The notes below the pieces were generated by a model. It saw nothing but the letters and a program-made list of their open reading frames with translations. It made no database searches and was not told where the DNA came from. From Clostridiales bacterium (GTDB taxonomy: Bacteria > Bacillota > Clostridia > Oscillospirales > UBA644), in contig QAKR01000026.1 in assembly GCA_003343705.1 (NCBI GenBank), positions 79,552 to 143,551 on the forward strand: a stretch of 64,000 nucleotides of DNA, given 5' to 3'. Position numbers and translations under genes: made by a program. This document shows positions 26,633 through 35,992 of the stretch, in pieces. Position 1 is the first letter of the stretch. Each line of letters starts with the position of its first letter.

Positions 26633-28681
26633 TCAGGAAGCTTTAGAAAGAGATGCTTCTTTTTTTATTTTAATTTTACCACATATAAGCGTTAAAACAG
26701 TAAATACGATCAATATAGCAATTAAAACAAGAGAATTTGACAAAGCATAGGTTGGTTCCGTGCCACTGATTGCTTCTTTCAAAAGGCCTACTGAATATGT
26801 CATAGGCATAAACGGATAAAGAAGATTAAAGAATTTGGGAACAGTTTCCATCGGGAATGTTCCTCCGCAGGAAGTAAGTTGAAGAATAAGAAGAGCAATG
26901 GCCAAGAATTTTCCAATATCTTTAAAAAATACGATAAAGAACTGAACAATTGCAATATACACCATTGAAGAAAGACAAATTGCAAAGCAATAAAGGGCCA
27001 TATGTTTTATTTCAAGCCCAAGGCCAAATTTTAATACTACACCTAAAACAGCAGCTTGTATAATGCCGATAATCAGGTATGAAAAGCAGCGTAAAACTTG
27101 GCGATCTGAGTTTTTGGATAAAAGATCAAACTTATTATCACCATCAAGGTAAATACCGAAGAATATTATTATAGCACCTACCCATAATGACAAACATAAA
27201 AAGTAAGGGGCAAAAGCTGTTCCGTAATTAGAAACAGGATTTATAGCGCCTTCATTTATTTTCACAGGTTCTTTTGAATAATCTGAAAGACCGGTAAGCG
27301 CGTTTAATTGTTGTTTGGTATCGGTAACAGTATCTCCGACTTTGTTCTGAGCGGTGTCTATACCGTTGTTAAGGTTTTCTAACCCTCCGGAAAGCTGATT
27401 AGCTCCCTCATCTACTTTTTCGGCTCCGTTAGCAAGTTGGCTTGTTGCAGACTTGATTTTTGCAGTAGCACTGTTCAGGTTTTTCAATCCGGATTCCAGA
27501 CTTGAAGTCCCCTCAAATACTTGCGCTACCCCGCTTTGCGCTTCCAGAAGTCCGTCTTTAAGTTGAGTTATTCCAGCTTTCAAAACCGGAATATCAGCCG
27601 TTGCATCCGAAAGCATTTTAATGCCGGCAGATAATTGCACAGAGGCAGTTTTTATCTGAGTGGTATATGTTTTAAGCGAGGATATGTTTTGAGCGTTTTT
27701 AGGGTCTGAAGCATTTGTTATAAAAGTTCTGAATGCTTCATCTTGCATAAGCTCCGGGTGTGTCGAAACATAAGATGATAAAAACATTGTTGTTGTCTCT
27801 ACAGAATCGATAAGAGTTGAAACACCGTTTGTATAAGCTGTTATTCCATTGTTAAACTCGTTTGCTTTTTGGGCGAGTAAGTTTGCATTCTGTCTTAGTT
27901 CATCTATGTTTGATGTGGAATCGTCAAGCTTTGTTGCCCCGTCTGCGAGGGTGTTTATTCCTTTTTGAAGTTTATCTGCTCCTGCAAGTAGAGATGTGAC
28001 TCCTGTACCTGCTGTATTAACACCTTTTGAATAATCTGACATATTGTTATTTAAAGAATTTAAACCGTTATCAAGCTTTGATGTTCCGTCAGACAGGCTT
28101 CCTGCTCCGTCTTTTAGCTGGATCGTGCCTTCAGACAGCTGTGAAAGACCTTTTGTAAACTCTGAAATTTTATCAGGAGTTGATTGTAATTTATTGCAAA
28201 GCTCCGCAATTATTTCTGAATTAACTTTTGATTTAAGTGTACTTTCAATCTGCAGAACAGCTTTGCTTAAAATCTGCGCAGCAAGATAATTGCGTTTTTC
28301 ATTTGCTTTATAGTCTATTTGTGCAATTTGCTTATCCGTGGTTGATGCGCTTGCAATACATTCTGAAAAATTCTCCGGTACAACAAGCGAGGCATAATAT
28401 TTTGTTGATTCAACGCCGTTTTTTGCATCATCCTCATCAGTAAATATAAATTTTAAAGAACCGTTTTCTTTAAGCTGATCGCACAGCTCCTCACCAAGGT
28501 TGCGCGTACTGTCGTTGATTTGTGCTCCGCTGTCAAGGTTGACAACTGCAACTGGTAAATCTTCGAGCTTTGAGTATGGATCCCAAAACGCTCCTAGGTA
28601 AAAATAGCTGTACATCAATGGAATGATTATTACTCCTATAATTGTGCAGGCTCTAATGATTTTTTTAGTTTTTGTTTTCAT
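26633..28681 (-). CDS. YhgE/Pip family membrane protein
   Basis: The 682-residue protein matches the YhgE/Pip (phage infection protein) family related to ABC-2 type permeases. One transmembrane helix near residues 10-30 is followed by a large extracellular region with many short SDGTSKLDNG-like pseudo-repeats (about 185-440) that form long coiled helices, then five to six C-terminal membrane segments. Roles reported for the family are phage receptor function and ESX/type VII-related export; neither can be assigned here. A TTG 18 bases upstream is in frame, but AAGGAG is correctly placed for the ATG at 28681. A TetR-type gene lies just upstream, behind a terminator. Confidence 0.88.
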   Translation of the reverse strand: MKTKTKKIIRACTIIGVIIIPLMYSYFYLGAFWDPYSKLEDLPVAVVNLDSGAQINDSTRNLGEELCDQLKENGSLKFIFTDEDDAKNGVESTKYYASLVVPENFSECIASASTTDKQIAQIDYKANEKRNYLAAQILSKAVLQIESTLKSKVNSEIIAELCNKLQSTPDKISEFTKGLSQLSEGTIQLKDGAGSLSDGTSKLDNGLNSLNNNMSDYSKGVNTAGTGVTSLLAGADKLQKGINTLADGATKLDDSTSNIDELRQNANLLAQKANEFNNGITAYTNGVSTLIDSVETTTMFLSSYVSTHPELMQDEAFRTFITNASDPKNAQNISSLKTYTTQIKTASVQLSAGIKMLSDATADIPVLKAGITQLKDGLLEAQSGVAQVFEGTSSLESGLKNLNSATAKIKSATSQLANGAEKVDEGANQLSGGLENLNNGIDTAQNKVGDTVTDTKQQLNALTGLSDYSKEPVKINEGAINPVSNYGTAFAPYFLCLSLWVGAIIIFFGIYLDGDNKFDLLSKNSDRQVLRCFSYLIIGIIQAAVLGVVLKFGLGLEIKHMALYCFAICLSSMVYIAIVQFFIVFFKDIGKFLAIALLILQLTSCGGTFPMETVPKFFNLLYPFMPMTYSVGLLKEAISGTEPTYALSNSLVLIAILIVFTVLTLICGKIKIKKEASLSKAS

Positions 28682-28741
28682 ATTATCGCTCCTTTTCAAT
28701 TCGATAATATTATAATTGTTTTGCAGAAAAAAGCCATATAC

Positions 28742-28777
28742 AAAAAAAGCTCAGTGTCAAAAAATTAGACACCGAGC
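28742..28777 (-). terminator. terminator after the TetR gene
   Basis: A 10-bp stem with one wobble (28749-28758 and 28768-28777) is followed on the minus strand by seven T residues. It separates the regulator from the YhgE/Pip gene. Confidence 0.85.
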
Positions 28778-28793
28778 CGTTATTGTATAGTTT

Positions 28794-29333
28794 TTAAAGA
28801 AATTTTTCTATGTCGCCGTCGAGGATTTTAAAAATTTTTTCGGTTATTGTATTTAGATCATCTTTCATTCCGGAGCTTATCCAGTCAAGAGCAACTCCTA
28901 CAATCCCGTATGATAAAAAACGGCAGATGAATTTTCGGTCGCTTTGGGTGATACGCTTTTGACTGTCTATGTCATCAACAACGGAGATCATATAATGTTC
29001 CATTGTATTATACAGGTATTGCTCAAGAGAGTCCCGCCCTATTGACCGATATGTGTTTTTAATAAAATCCTTGTTGTCTATCAAATAGCAAAAGACAGAG
29101 CTTAAACATTCTTTCCAATTTTCACTATTGATTTTATGATGCAGCACGCTTTCTGCTTCTTTTTGGAAAATCCAATCAAGTAAATCATAGATATCTTGAA
29201 AATGGTAATAGAATGTCTGTCTGTTAACTCCGCAATCGTTGACAATATCAATAACAGTTATATTATCCAACGTTTTTTTTGATAGAATTTTTTTAAGAGA
29301 TTCACCTAATGCTTTTTTTGTGAGCTGTTGCAT
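28794..29333 (-). CDS. TetR/AcrR family transcriptional regulator
   Basis: The 179-residue protein has an N-terminal TetR helix-turn-helix: TVIDIVNDCGVNRQTFYYHF lies near residues 25-45 and is the family signature. The C-terminal part resembles the DhaS-like TetR subgroup (PF14278 type) and ends near a hydrophobic ligand-binding region. It is placed directly before YhgE/Pip and probably controls that operon, which is a common arrangement. It overlaps the end of the GNAT gene by 28 bases, so the two are cotranscribed. Confidence 0.9.
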   Translation of the reverse strand: MQQLTKKALGESLKKILSKKTLDNITVIDIVNDCGVNRQTFYYHFQDIYDLLDWIFQKEAESVLHHKINSENWKECLSSVFCYLIDNKDFIKNTYRSIGRDSLEQYLYNTMEHYMISVVDDIDSQKRITQSDRKFICRFLSYGIVGVALDWISSGMKDDLNTITEKIFKILDGDIEKFL

Positions 29334-29896
29334 AATCCACCCGGTTTATTTATTAAAATTTGATATTCGTAATTCAGAATACTCATGACTACATCCGAAT
29401 AATACTTACCTTCAATATAAGCATTTTCACGTAAAACTCCGTCTTTTTTAAAGCCACATTTTTCATAACACCTTATGGCTCTGTTATTATAATTCAAAAC
29501 TTTCAAGTCTATCCTATGCCACTTTATTGTTTCAAATCCATACTTTAATAATAACATAGTAACTTCCGTTCCTATACCTTGGGAATGAAAAGTCGGGTCA
29601 AAAATACCGATGCGGTATGTCGCAGAATTATCTGTAGATGAAATATGATGAAACCCGGCAGTTCCTATGCAGTGGCCGTCTTTTTCAACAATCCAGGAAT
29701 GTTCTTCATCTTTTTTACTGATGAACCAGTTTTCCCATTGTGACCTGTCTGGAAATTCCGGAGCGGATAGTGATTCACCACCACACATATGTACAAACTC
29801 ATGATGCCTACCTATTTTAAATCGGTCATCAATATCACTTTCTTTGATTTTACGTAAAATTATTTGTTTGCCTATGATTGTGGGTATTTCTGACAT
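29306..29896 (-). CDS. GNAT family N-acetyltransferase (RimJ/RimL-like)
   Basis: The 196-residue protein has the RimJ/RimL type GNAT fold (PF13302). Landmarks are IILRKIKESD at residues 13-22, GTAGFHHIS in the middle, the acetyl-CoA loop HSQGIGTEV near residue 112, and the C-terminal NNRAIRCYEKCGF motif. Such enzymes acetylate protein N termini or small amines; the acceptor is unknown. The ATG is preceded by AAGAGG. The last 28 bases overlap the TetR gene. Confidence 0.9.
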   Translation of the reverse strand: MSEIPTIIGKQIILRKIKESDIDDRFKIGRHHEFVHMCGGESLSAPEFPDRSQWENWFISKKDEEHSWIVEKDGHCIGTAGFHHISSTDNSATYRIGIFDPTFHSQGIGTEVTMLLLKYGFETIKWHRIDLKVLNYNNRAIRCYEKCGFKKDGVLRENAYIEGKYYSDVVMSILNYEYQILINKPGGLCNSSQKKH

Positions 29897-29968
29897 GTCG
29901 AAACCTCTTTTATTTATTAGGGAAAGAGATAATTCTTCTAACTGTATGGTTGTTTCATTAAGAGTATT

Positions 29969-31642
29969 CTAAAAAAGCCCAACAATCTCCCCGTTTTCAT
30001 CCAGGTCAATTTGTTCAGCAGCCGGAACTTTAGGTAGCCCGGGCATTGTTAAAATGTCCCCTAAATAAGCAACTACAAATCCTGCGCCGGTGCAAGGTTT
30101 GAAATCTTTTACTGTAACGCGGAAATTTTGCGGACGGCCGAGCTTTTTAGGGTCGTCTGAAAGAGAGTATTGTGTTTTAGCTATGCAAACGGGGGTTTTA
30201 TCAAATCCGATAGCTTCAATCTTTTTAAGAGACTGTTCTGCTGCAGGTGTATAATCAACACCGTCTGCACCATATATTTTTGTAGCAATAGCATTAATTT
30301 TATTTTTAATTGTATCTTTTTCATCATAGCAGAAGTTTATATTAGCCGGTTTTTCACATGCTTTTAAAACTTCTTCGGCAAGCGCTACTGTTCCTTCGCC
30401 GCCGTTTGCATGTGCGTGTGAATATGCCACAGGTACACCGAGCCTCTTGCATGCCTGCTCAATAAGCTTCTTTTCCGCATCTGTATCTGTTGCAAAAACA
30501 TTTATTGCAACAACTACGGGTATATTATAGCTTTGCATATTCTCAATGTGTTTTTCAAGGTTTACAAGGCCTTTTTCAAGGGCTTCAAGATTTTCTATGC
30601 TGCTGTTTTTTACATCTGCTCCACCGTTATATTTAAGTGCTCGAACCGTTGCAACTAAAACAATACATGACGGTGAAACTCCCATACGGCGGCATTTTAT
30701 ATCAAGGAATTTTTCAGCACCCAAGTCAGAGCCGAAGCCTGCTTCTGTTACACAATAATCAAAGTGCGAAAGTGCCAGCTGCGTAGCTCTTACAGAGTTG
30801 CAACCATGGGCGATATTTGCGAAAGGACCACCGTGAATAAAACAGGGTGAATGCTCTAATGTTTGAACAAGGTTAGGCTCAAGAGCATCTTTTAAAAGTG
30901 CTGCCATTGCACCGTTTGCTTTAATATCACGTGCAAAAACAGGGGTATCGTCATGACGAAAAGCAATTAAAATATTCCCCAAGCGTTCACGTAAATCTTG
31001 AAGATCGGAAGCCAGACATAATATAGCCATAATTTCAGACGCAACGGTAATTGTAAATCCGTCCTGGCGAACAATCCCGTCAGCGGGGTTACCCATACCG
31101 ACAACTACATTTCTAAGAGCTCTGTCGTTTATATCAAGCACACGTTTAAATATAATTTTCTTTGGATTAATATTTTGCTCGTTTCCCTGATGAAGATGAT
31201 TGTCTATCATTGCGGAGAGTAAATTATTAGCTGCTGTTATTGCGTGCAAATCTCCTGTGAAGTGTAAGTTAATGTCGTCCATAGGAACAACTTGAGAATA
31301 TCCTCCACCGGCCGCCCCGCCCTTAACACCGAAAACAGGACCTAAAGACGGTTCTCTCAAAGCGATTGCAGAACTTTTTTGCATTAAGTGAAGTGCTTGC
31401 CCCAGTCCGACTGTTGTGGTTGTTTTGCCTTCTCCTGCAGGAGTGGGATTTATTGCCGTAACAAGAATAAGCTTGCCTTGTTTACCTGTTTTTTTTCTTA
31501 ATGCATCTTCGCTTATTTTAGCTTTATATTTGCCGTAAAAAACGATATCATCTTCGTCAAATCCTGCTTGTTTTGCTATTTCTGATATGGGTTTCATTAC
31601 GTTGTTTTTTGCAATTTCAATGTCAGAAGGAATTTTCATCAT
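29969..31642 (-). CDS. fhs: formate-tetrahydrofolate ligase
   Basis: Fhs makes 10-formyltetrahydrofolate from formate, THF and ATP, the entry step of the methyl branch of the Wood-Ljungdahl route and a source of one-carbon units. The 557-residue length is standard. The ATP-binding loop TPAGEGKTTTTVGL is near residue 67, the family signature VGMGNPADGI is present in the middle, and FGSDLGAEKF near residue 300. It is divergent from the rnf operon, so two genes of ferredoxin-linked energy metabolism share a control region. A promoter lies at 31677-31706. Confidence 0.98.
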   Translation of the reverse strand: MMKIPSDIEIAKNNVMKPISEIAKQAGFDEDDIVFYGKYKAKISEDALRKKTGKQGKLILVTAINPTPAGEGKTTTTVGLGQALHLMQKSSAIALREPSLGPVFGVKGGAAGGGYSQVVPMDDINLHFTGDLHAITAANNLLSAMIDNHLHQGNEQNINPKKIIFKRVLDINDRALRNVVVGMGNPADGIVRQDGFTITVASEIMAILCLASDLQDLRERLGNILIAFRHDDTPVFARDIKANGAMAALLKDALEPNLVQTLEHSPCFIHGGPFANIAHGCNSVRATQLALSHFDYCVTEAGFGSDLGAEKFLDIKCRRMGVSPSCIVLVATVRALKYNGGADVKNSSIENLEALEKGLVNLEKHIENMQSYNIPVVVAINVFATDTDAEKKLIEQACKRLGVPVAYSHAHANGGEGTVALAEEVLKACEKPANINFCYDEKDTIKNKINAIATKIYGADGVDYTPAAEQSLKKIEAIGFDKTPVCIAKTQYSLSDDPKKLGRPQNFRVTVKDFKPCTGAGFVVAYLGDILTMPGLPKVPAAEQIDLDENGEIVGLF

Positions 31643-31676
31643 ATATCTCCGCCCCTATATTTTAATTGTGTATAAT

Positions 31677-31706
31677 ATTATACCATATTGCATATGCCAC
31701 ATTCAA
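31677..31706 (-). promoter_or_regulatory. promoter of fhs
   Basis: On the minus strand TTGAAT (31701-31706) and TATAAT (31677-31682) are separated by 18 bp. The leader before fhs is about 30 nt. Confidence 0.65.
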
Positions 31707-31771
31707 GTGTTTTCACAAGTTTTTTAAAATAATACTTGACGTTACCTGTTTTATTTTTTTAATAAAAACAG

Positions 31772-31800
31772 TTGCTTTTTTTACAATTTTATAGTATAAT
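31772..31800 (+). promoter_or_regulatory. promoter of the rnf operon
   Basis: TTGCTT at 31772-31777 and TATAAT at 31795-31800 are separated by 17 bp. An A+T-rich inverted repeat (about 31748-31770, CTGTTTTATT against AATAAAAACAG) lies directly upstream of the -35 box and could be an operator. Confidence 0.7.
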
Positions 31801-31830
31801 ATACAATAATAAGGTAACTAGTGTAAGGAG

Positions 31831-33150
31831 ATGTTTGGGTTGCAGTTTTCATTTTCCGGCGGAATTCATCCGGATTACAACAAAGAAAGCACGTTTGCCA
31901 GCCCTGTTGTAGAGATGGCACCGCCTTCGGAGATTGTTATACCTCTTTCTCAGCACATTGGCACCCCATGTAAAACCCTTGTAAGCGTGGGAGATTATGT
32001 CCGCGTTGGTGAAAAAATAGCAGACAGTGACGAAGCTGTTTCATGCCCTGTGCATGCTACTGTTTCCGGGACAGTTAAAGCCGTTGAACCGCGCTGGCAT
32101 CCTTCAGGGTCAAAAGTTATGTCTATTGTTATAAAAAATGATTTTGAAGATGAAGTTGCACCGGGATGTGCAGCGGTTACCGATGATATTGAAAACTTGT
32201 CTCCGGATCAGATAATTTCAATAGCCCGTGAAGCTGGAATTGTAGGAATGGGCGGAGCTGCATTCCCTTTATATGTAAAACTTAAAACTGCCATTGAAAA
32301 AAATATAGACACTATAATTATAAACGGGGCAGAATGTGAGCCGTACATAACCGCAGACCATCGGGCAATGGTTGAGTATCCACGTAAAATAGTGGAGGGC
32401 GTTAAACTGATAATGCAGTGCCTCGATCGTAAAACGGCTGTGATAGCAATTGAAGAAAATAAGCCGGATGCAATCGCCACTATGAAAATCACAACTGAAG
32501 ATACAGGTATTCAAGTAGTACCGCTTCAAACAAAATATCCTCAAGGCGGCGAAAAACAGCTTATAAAGGCCGTTACCGGGCGTGAAATTCCTCCCGGAAG
32601 ACTGCCTATGGATATAGGATGCGGCGTTTTTAATGTTGATACGTGCGCATCTCTTTGCCGTGCAGTAAAAAAAGGGCAACCGCTTATAAAACGAATAGTT
32701 ACTGTTTCGGGTTCTGCCGTTGTAACTCCAAAAAATCTTCTTGTCCGTGTAGGTACTAAATACAAAGATGTTTTTGACTTTTGCGGTGATTTTTACGAAG
32801 ATCCTTATAAAATCATCTGCGGCGGGCCAATGATGGGGATAGCACAACATTCCCTTGAAACACCCATTATAAAAAGCACCTCTGCACTCCTTGCGTTTTG
32901 TTCTGATGAGGAAAGCTTTGAATCTGAATCTGTTTGTATACGCTGCGGGCGTTGTATCAGAGCATGCCCTATGCGGCTTATGCCCAGTTATATAAATCTT
33001 TATGCGTCTGCGGGAGAGTTTAACGAGTGCAAGAAATTAAATGTACAAGATTGCATTGAATGCGGATGCTGTTCATATGTATGCCCGGCAAAGCTTTATC
33101 TTGTGCAAAATATGCGTATGGTAAAAGAAAAACTCAGGAGGGAAGGTTGA
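31831..33150 (+). CDS. rsxC: Rnf electron transport complex subunit C
   Basis: RnfC is the NADH-binding peripheral subunit of the ferredoxin:NAD+ oxidoreductase that pumps Na+ or H+. The 439-residue protein has the N-terminal biotinyl-like fold (residues 25-95), the nucleotide and FMN region GMGGAAFP near residue 135 and NGAECEPY near residue 167, and two [4Fe-4S] motifs, CIRCGRCIRACP near residue 371 and CIECGCCSYVCP near residue 410. It is the compact clostridial form without the long C-terminal repeats seen in Proteobacteria. The ATG follows AAGGAG. Its TGA overlaps the TTG start of rsxD. Confidence 0.97.
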   Translation: MFGLQFSFSGGIHPDYNKESTFASPVVEMAPPSEIVIPLSQHIGTPCKTLVSVGDYVRVGEKIADSDEAVSCPVHATVSGTVKAVEPRWHPSGSKVMSIVIKNDFEDEVAPGCAAVTDDIENLSPDQIISIAREAGIVGMGGAAFPLYVKLKTAIEKNIDTIIINGAECEPYITADHRAMVEYPRKIVEGVKLIMQCLDRKTAVIAIEENKPDAIATMKITTEDTGIQVVPLQTKYPQGGEKQLIKAVTGREIPPGRLPMDIGCGVFNVDTCASLCRAVKKGQPLIKRIVTVSGSAVVTPKNLLVRVGTKYKDVFDFCGDFYEDPYKIICGGPMMGIAQHSLETPIIKSTSALLAFCSDEESFESESVCIRCGRCIRACPMRLMPSYINLYASAGEFNECKKLNVQDCIECGCCSYVCPAKLYLVQNMRMVKEKLRREG

Positions 33151-34184
33151 GCGCTGTGCATAAACGGCTTTTAGTCAGTTCTTCTCCTCATTATCGTGCG
33201 CGGGAGAGCACAAGGACGGTAATGTTGGATGTTATCATAGCAATGATACCTATTCTCGCGGTTTCTGTAATATATTTTGGCTGGCGCGCATTAACCCTCA
33301 CTCTTGTTACAGTGGCCTCTTGTGTGGCCTTTGAAACGCTGTATAACTTTATAAGACGTAAGAATAATACCGCAACCGATCTTTCTTGTATCGTTACAGG
33401 TATGCTACTGGCTTTTAACCTACCTGTTACTGCTCCTTACTGGATTGCAGTAGTCGGTTCGGCTTTTGCGATAATTGTTGTTAAAATGCTTTTCGGTGGG
33501 CTTGGTAAAAACTTTGCAAACCCTGCTCTTGCAGCACGAGCTTTTTTGTTTGCTTGGCCAATGCTTATGACCACTTTTGTACGGCCTTTGGTAGGTAATC
33601 AACTTTCTGTTTTTTCAGATCCTCTTTTTACAAACGGAGTTACAACCAATACGGTTGATGCAATAACAACGGCTACTCCGTTAAAATCACTTAAAGCAGG
33701 GGTTATGCCTACACAAAGTATTCTTGATATGTTTATGGGTAATACAGGAGGGTGTATCGGGGAAACTTGTGCCGCCGTTATAATTCTCGGCGGATTATAT
33801 TTGTTGTTTAGACGCGTTATAACATGGCATATTCCGGTTGCTTATTTAGGCACGGTTGCAATCATAACTTTATTTTTCCCTCTTACCGGTGAATTCTTCG
33901 ATTATGAGTTTATGTTGGCAGAGCTTTTCAGCGGAGGGCTTATGCTGGCAGCGTTTTTTATGGCCACAGACTATTCCACATGCCCTATGACTTCAAAAGG
34001 GATGCTTATATTCGGAGTGGGATGTGGTGCATTAACTGTGTTTTTACGTTATTTCAGCAGTTACAACGAAGGTGTAAGTTATGCTATTTTATTAATGAAC
34101 GTATTTGCCTTTTCACTTGATAAAGTTACAAAACCTCGTCGTTTTGGGATAGGAGGCAAGAAATACGATGTTGAAAAAAAATAA
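33147..34184 (+). CDS. rsxD: Rnf electron transport complex subunit D
   Basis: RnfD is an integral membrane subunit with a covalently bound FMN. The protein has about eight to nine membrane segments, and the attachment region AITTATPLKS near residue 175 provides the Thr. The open frame extends upstream to 33060 inside rsxC, but AGGAGG at 33136-33141 is correctly placed for the TTG at 33147, which overlaps the rsxC stop as TTGA. That start gives an N terminus of SAVHKRLLVSSSPHYR, as in homologues. The resulting length is 345 residues. Confidence 0.94.
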   Translation: MSAVHKRLLVSSSPHYRARESTRTVMLDVIIAMIPILAVSVIYFGWRALTLTLVTVASCVAFETLYNFIRRKNNTATDLSCIVTGMLLAFNLPVTAPYWIAVVGSAFAIIVVKMLFGGLGKNFANPALAARAFLFAWPMLMTTFVRPLVGNQLSVFSDPLFTNGVTTNTVDAITTATPLKSLKAGVMPTQSILDMFMGNTGGCIGETCAAVIILGGLYLLFRRVITWHIPVAYLGTVAIITLFFPLTGEFFDYEFMLAELFSGGLMLAAFFMATDYSTCPMTSKGMLIFGVGCGALTVFLRYFSSYNEGVSYAILLMNVFAFSLDKVTKPRRFGIGGKKYDVEKK

Positions 34185-34773
34185 CTCTGATACCCGTGAA
34201 GAAAAAATAGTTTTTGATAAAAAAGAAATTGTAGCTGTAGTTTTAAAGCTTACTTCAATTGTTGCTGCTGTTGTTTTAATGCTTGCAGTTGTAAATATGT
34301 TTACAAAAGATAAAATATTGCAAAATGATCACCTAAAAACCGCGTCCGCGTTAAACAGACTTTTCCCCGGCAAAGAATATGAGCAGATTGAAATTTCCGA
34401 TGTAGAAAGTGAAGAAAATATTAATGCTATCTATGTAATGAAAGAAAGCGGTAAAAACGTAGGTTGTTGCGTAGAAGTCCTCACAAGCGGGTTCAGTTCC
34501 GAAAAAATACATTTAATGGTTGGTGTTGCTGCGGCTGAATATTCAGTTGTGGGGATTGAGATAATTTCAAGCTCTGAAACGCCTGGGATAGGAGCTGCAG
34601 TTCTTGCAAAAAACGGTGAATATTTAAGAAAATTTGAAAACACATCTAAACTGTCGATTCCCGACATTGACACCATCAGTGGTGCTACCATAACTTCCAA
34701 AGCTGTGAAATCAGCGGTTCTTCAAGCGGTCAACGCTTCTGCAGCTGTGTTGGGAGGTGCCGGAAATGGCTAA
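34168..34773 (+). CDS. rsxG: Rnf electron transport complex subunit G
   Basis: RnfG is a membrane-anchored flavoprotein with an outward-facing FMN domain. A single transmembrane helix spans about residues 23-48. The FMN attachment motif SGATITS lies near residue 170, and the Thr carries the flavin. The 201-residue length is usual. The start overlaps the end of rsxD by 17 bases and has AGGAGG upstream; the end overlaps the start of rsxE. Confidence 0.96.
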   Translation: MLKKNNSDTREEKIVFDKKEIVAVVLKLTSIVAAVVLMLAVVNMFTKDKILQNDHLKTASALNRLFPGKEYEQIEISDVESEENINAIYVMKESGKNVGCCVEVLTSGFSSEKIHLMVGVAAAEYSVVGIEIISSSETPGIGAAVLAKNGEYLRKFENTSKLSIPDIDTISGATITSKAVKSAVLQAVNASAAVLGGAGNG

Positions 34774-35383
34774 AAAACAAGAGTACAGAAATATTCTAAA
34801 AGATGGGATTCTTTCAAATAACCCTACATTTGTCCAGCTTTTGGGAATGTGTCCAACTTTAGCAATAACAACCTCTGTATTAAACGGTATAGGGATGGGG
34901 CTTTCAGTTACCTTTGTTCTTATATTCTCAAATTTGTTTATATCTATTTTAAGAAAATATATACCTCAGAAAGTTCGTATTGCGGCATATGTTGTTATTA
35001 TAGCCGGCTTTGTTACGGTTGTCGACCTTGTTATAAAGGCGTTTGTCCCTGCTCTCTCCACTTCTTTAGGGTTGTTTATTCCTCTTATTGTAGTAAATTG
35101 CGTTATACTGGCAAGGGCTGAAAGTTTTGCTTCAAAAAACGCTCCGTTACCTTCTGTGGTTGACGGTTTTGCAAACGGAATGGGCGTTACCTTTGCGCTA
35201 ACAATAATTTCGGCTATACGTGAATTTATAGGTAACGGAACTCTTTGTGGGTTTCCCGTTACGCCGGACGCTTTTTCCCCTGCTATTATAATGATATTGC
35301 CCTCCGGTGGTTTTCTTGTATTAGGTTTTGTTATTGCCGCAGTACAATATATCAGAAAAAAAAGGGGGCATAAAAAGCTGTGA
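34766..35383 (+). CDS. rsxE: Rnf electron transport complex subunit E
   Basis: RnfE is one of the two homologous six-helix membrane subunits that form the ion-translocating core and carry an iron-sulfur site between them. The protein (205 residues) has the family motif FVQLLGMCPTLAIT near residue 20, with the conserved Cys, and a second VVNCVILAR segment with Cys near residue 113. An ATG nine bases upstream is in frame, but the GGAGGTG site at about 34752 fits the ATG at 34766. The stop overlaps the GTG start of rsxA (GTGA). Confidence 0.96.
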   Translation: MAKKQEYRNILKDGILSNNPTFVQLLGMCPTLAITTSVLNGIGMGLSVTFVLIFSNLFISILRKYIPQKVRIAAYVVIIAGFVTVVDLVIKAFVPALSTSLGLFIPLIVVNCVILARAESFASKNAPLPSVVDGFANGMGVTFALTIISAIREFIGNGTLCGFPVTPDAFSPAIIMILPSGGFLVLGFVIAAVQYIRKKRGHKKL

Positions 35384-35961
35384 ATATTTTTTTACTTGCA
35401 TTAACAGCTATTTTAATTGAAAACTTTGTTTTTGTTAAGTTTTTAGGTATATGCCCGTTTCTAGGTGTTTCTAAAAAAACATCAACTGCCGTCGGTATGG
35501 GCGTGGCTGTTATATTTACAATGACAGTAGCTTCAGCTTTAACATGGCCTGTTTATTACTTTATTCTAAAACCTCTGAACATAACATACCTTAATACAAT
35601 TGCGTTTATTCTTATTATTGCTGCAATTGTTCAACTTATTGAAATGTATTTGCAAAAGTGTATTCCGGCGTTATATTCAGCATTAGGGATATATTTACCA
35701 CTTATAACCACCAACTGTGCCGTTTTAGGTGTTGCACTGCTTAATATTACAAAAGATTATAGTTTTATAGAGTCAGTTTTATACGGATTTTTCTCAGGTG
35801 TCGGCTTTTTACTTGCGATTTTATTACTTTCTCTTGTTCGTGAAAGAATACGTTTTGCCGATATTCCCGGCCCTTTTCGCGGAATACCGATAGTTTTACT
35901 TGCTGCGGCTATACTCAGTATTGCTTTTATGGGATTTCAGGGCTTAAAACTCCCGTTTTAA
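35380..35961 (+). CDS. rsxA: Rnf electron transport complex subunit A
   Basis: RnfA pairs with RnfE in the membrane core. The 193-residue protein has six hydrophobic segments, the first Cys motif FLGICPFLGVS near residue 25, and the second ITTNCAVLGVAL near residue 108; these mirror the two RnfE motifs. The start is GTG at 35380 within the rsxE stop. The gap to rnfB is 31 bases with an AAGGAG site. Confidence 0.97.
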   Translation: MNIFLLALTAILIENFVFVKFLGICPFLGVSKKTSTAVGMGVAVIFTMTVASALTWPVYYFILKPLNITYLNTIAFILIIAAIVQLIEMYLQKCIPALYSALGIYLPLITTNCAVLGVALLNITKDYSFIESVLYGFFSGVGFLLAILLLSLVRERIRFADIPGPFRGIPIVLLAAAILSIAFMGFQGLKLPF

Positions 35962-35992
35962 TCTCGGCGGGAATTAAAATAAGGAGAACCGT

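Noticed and set aside
32269..32850. A 193-residue open frame antisense to rsxC
   Set aside because: rsxC is certain from its motifs; the antisense frame is a codon-bias shadow.
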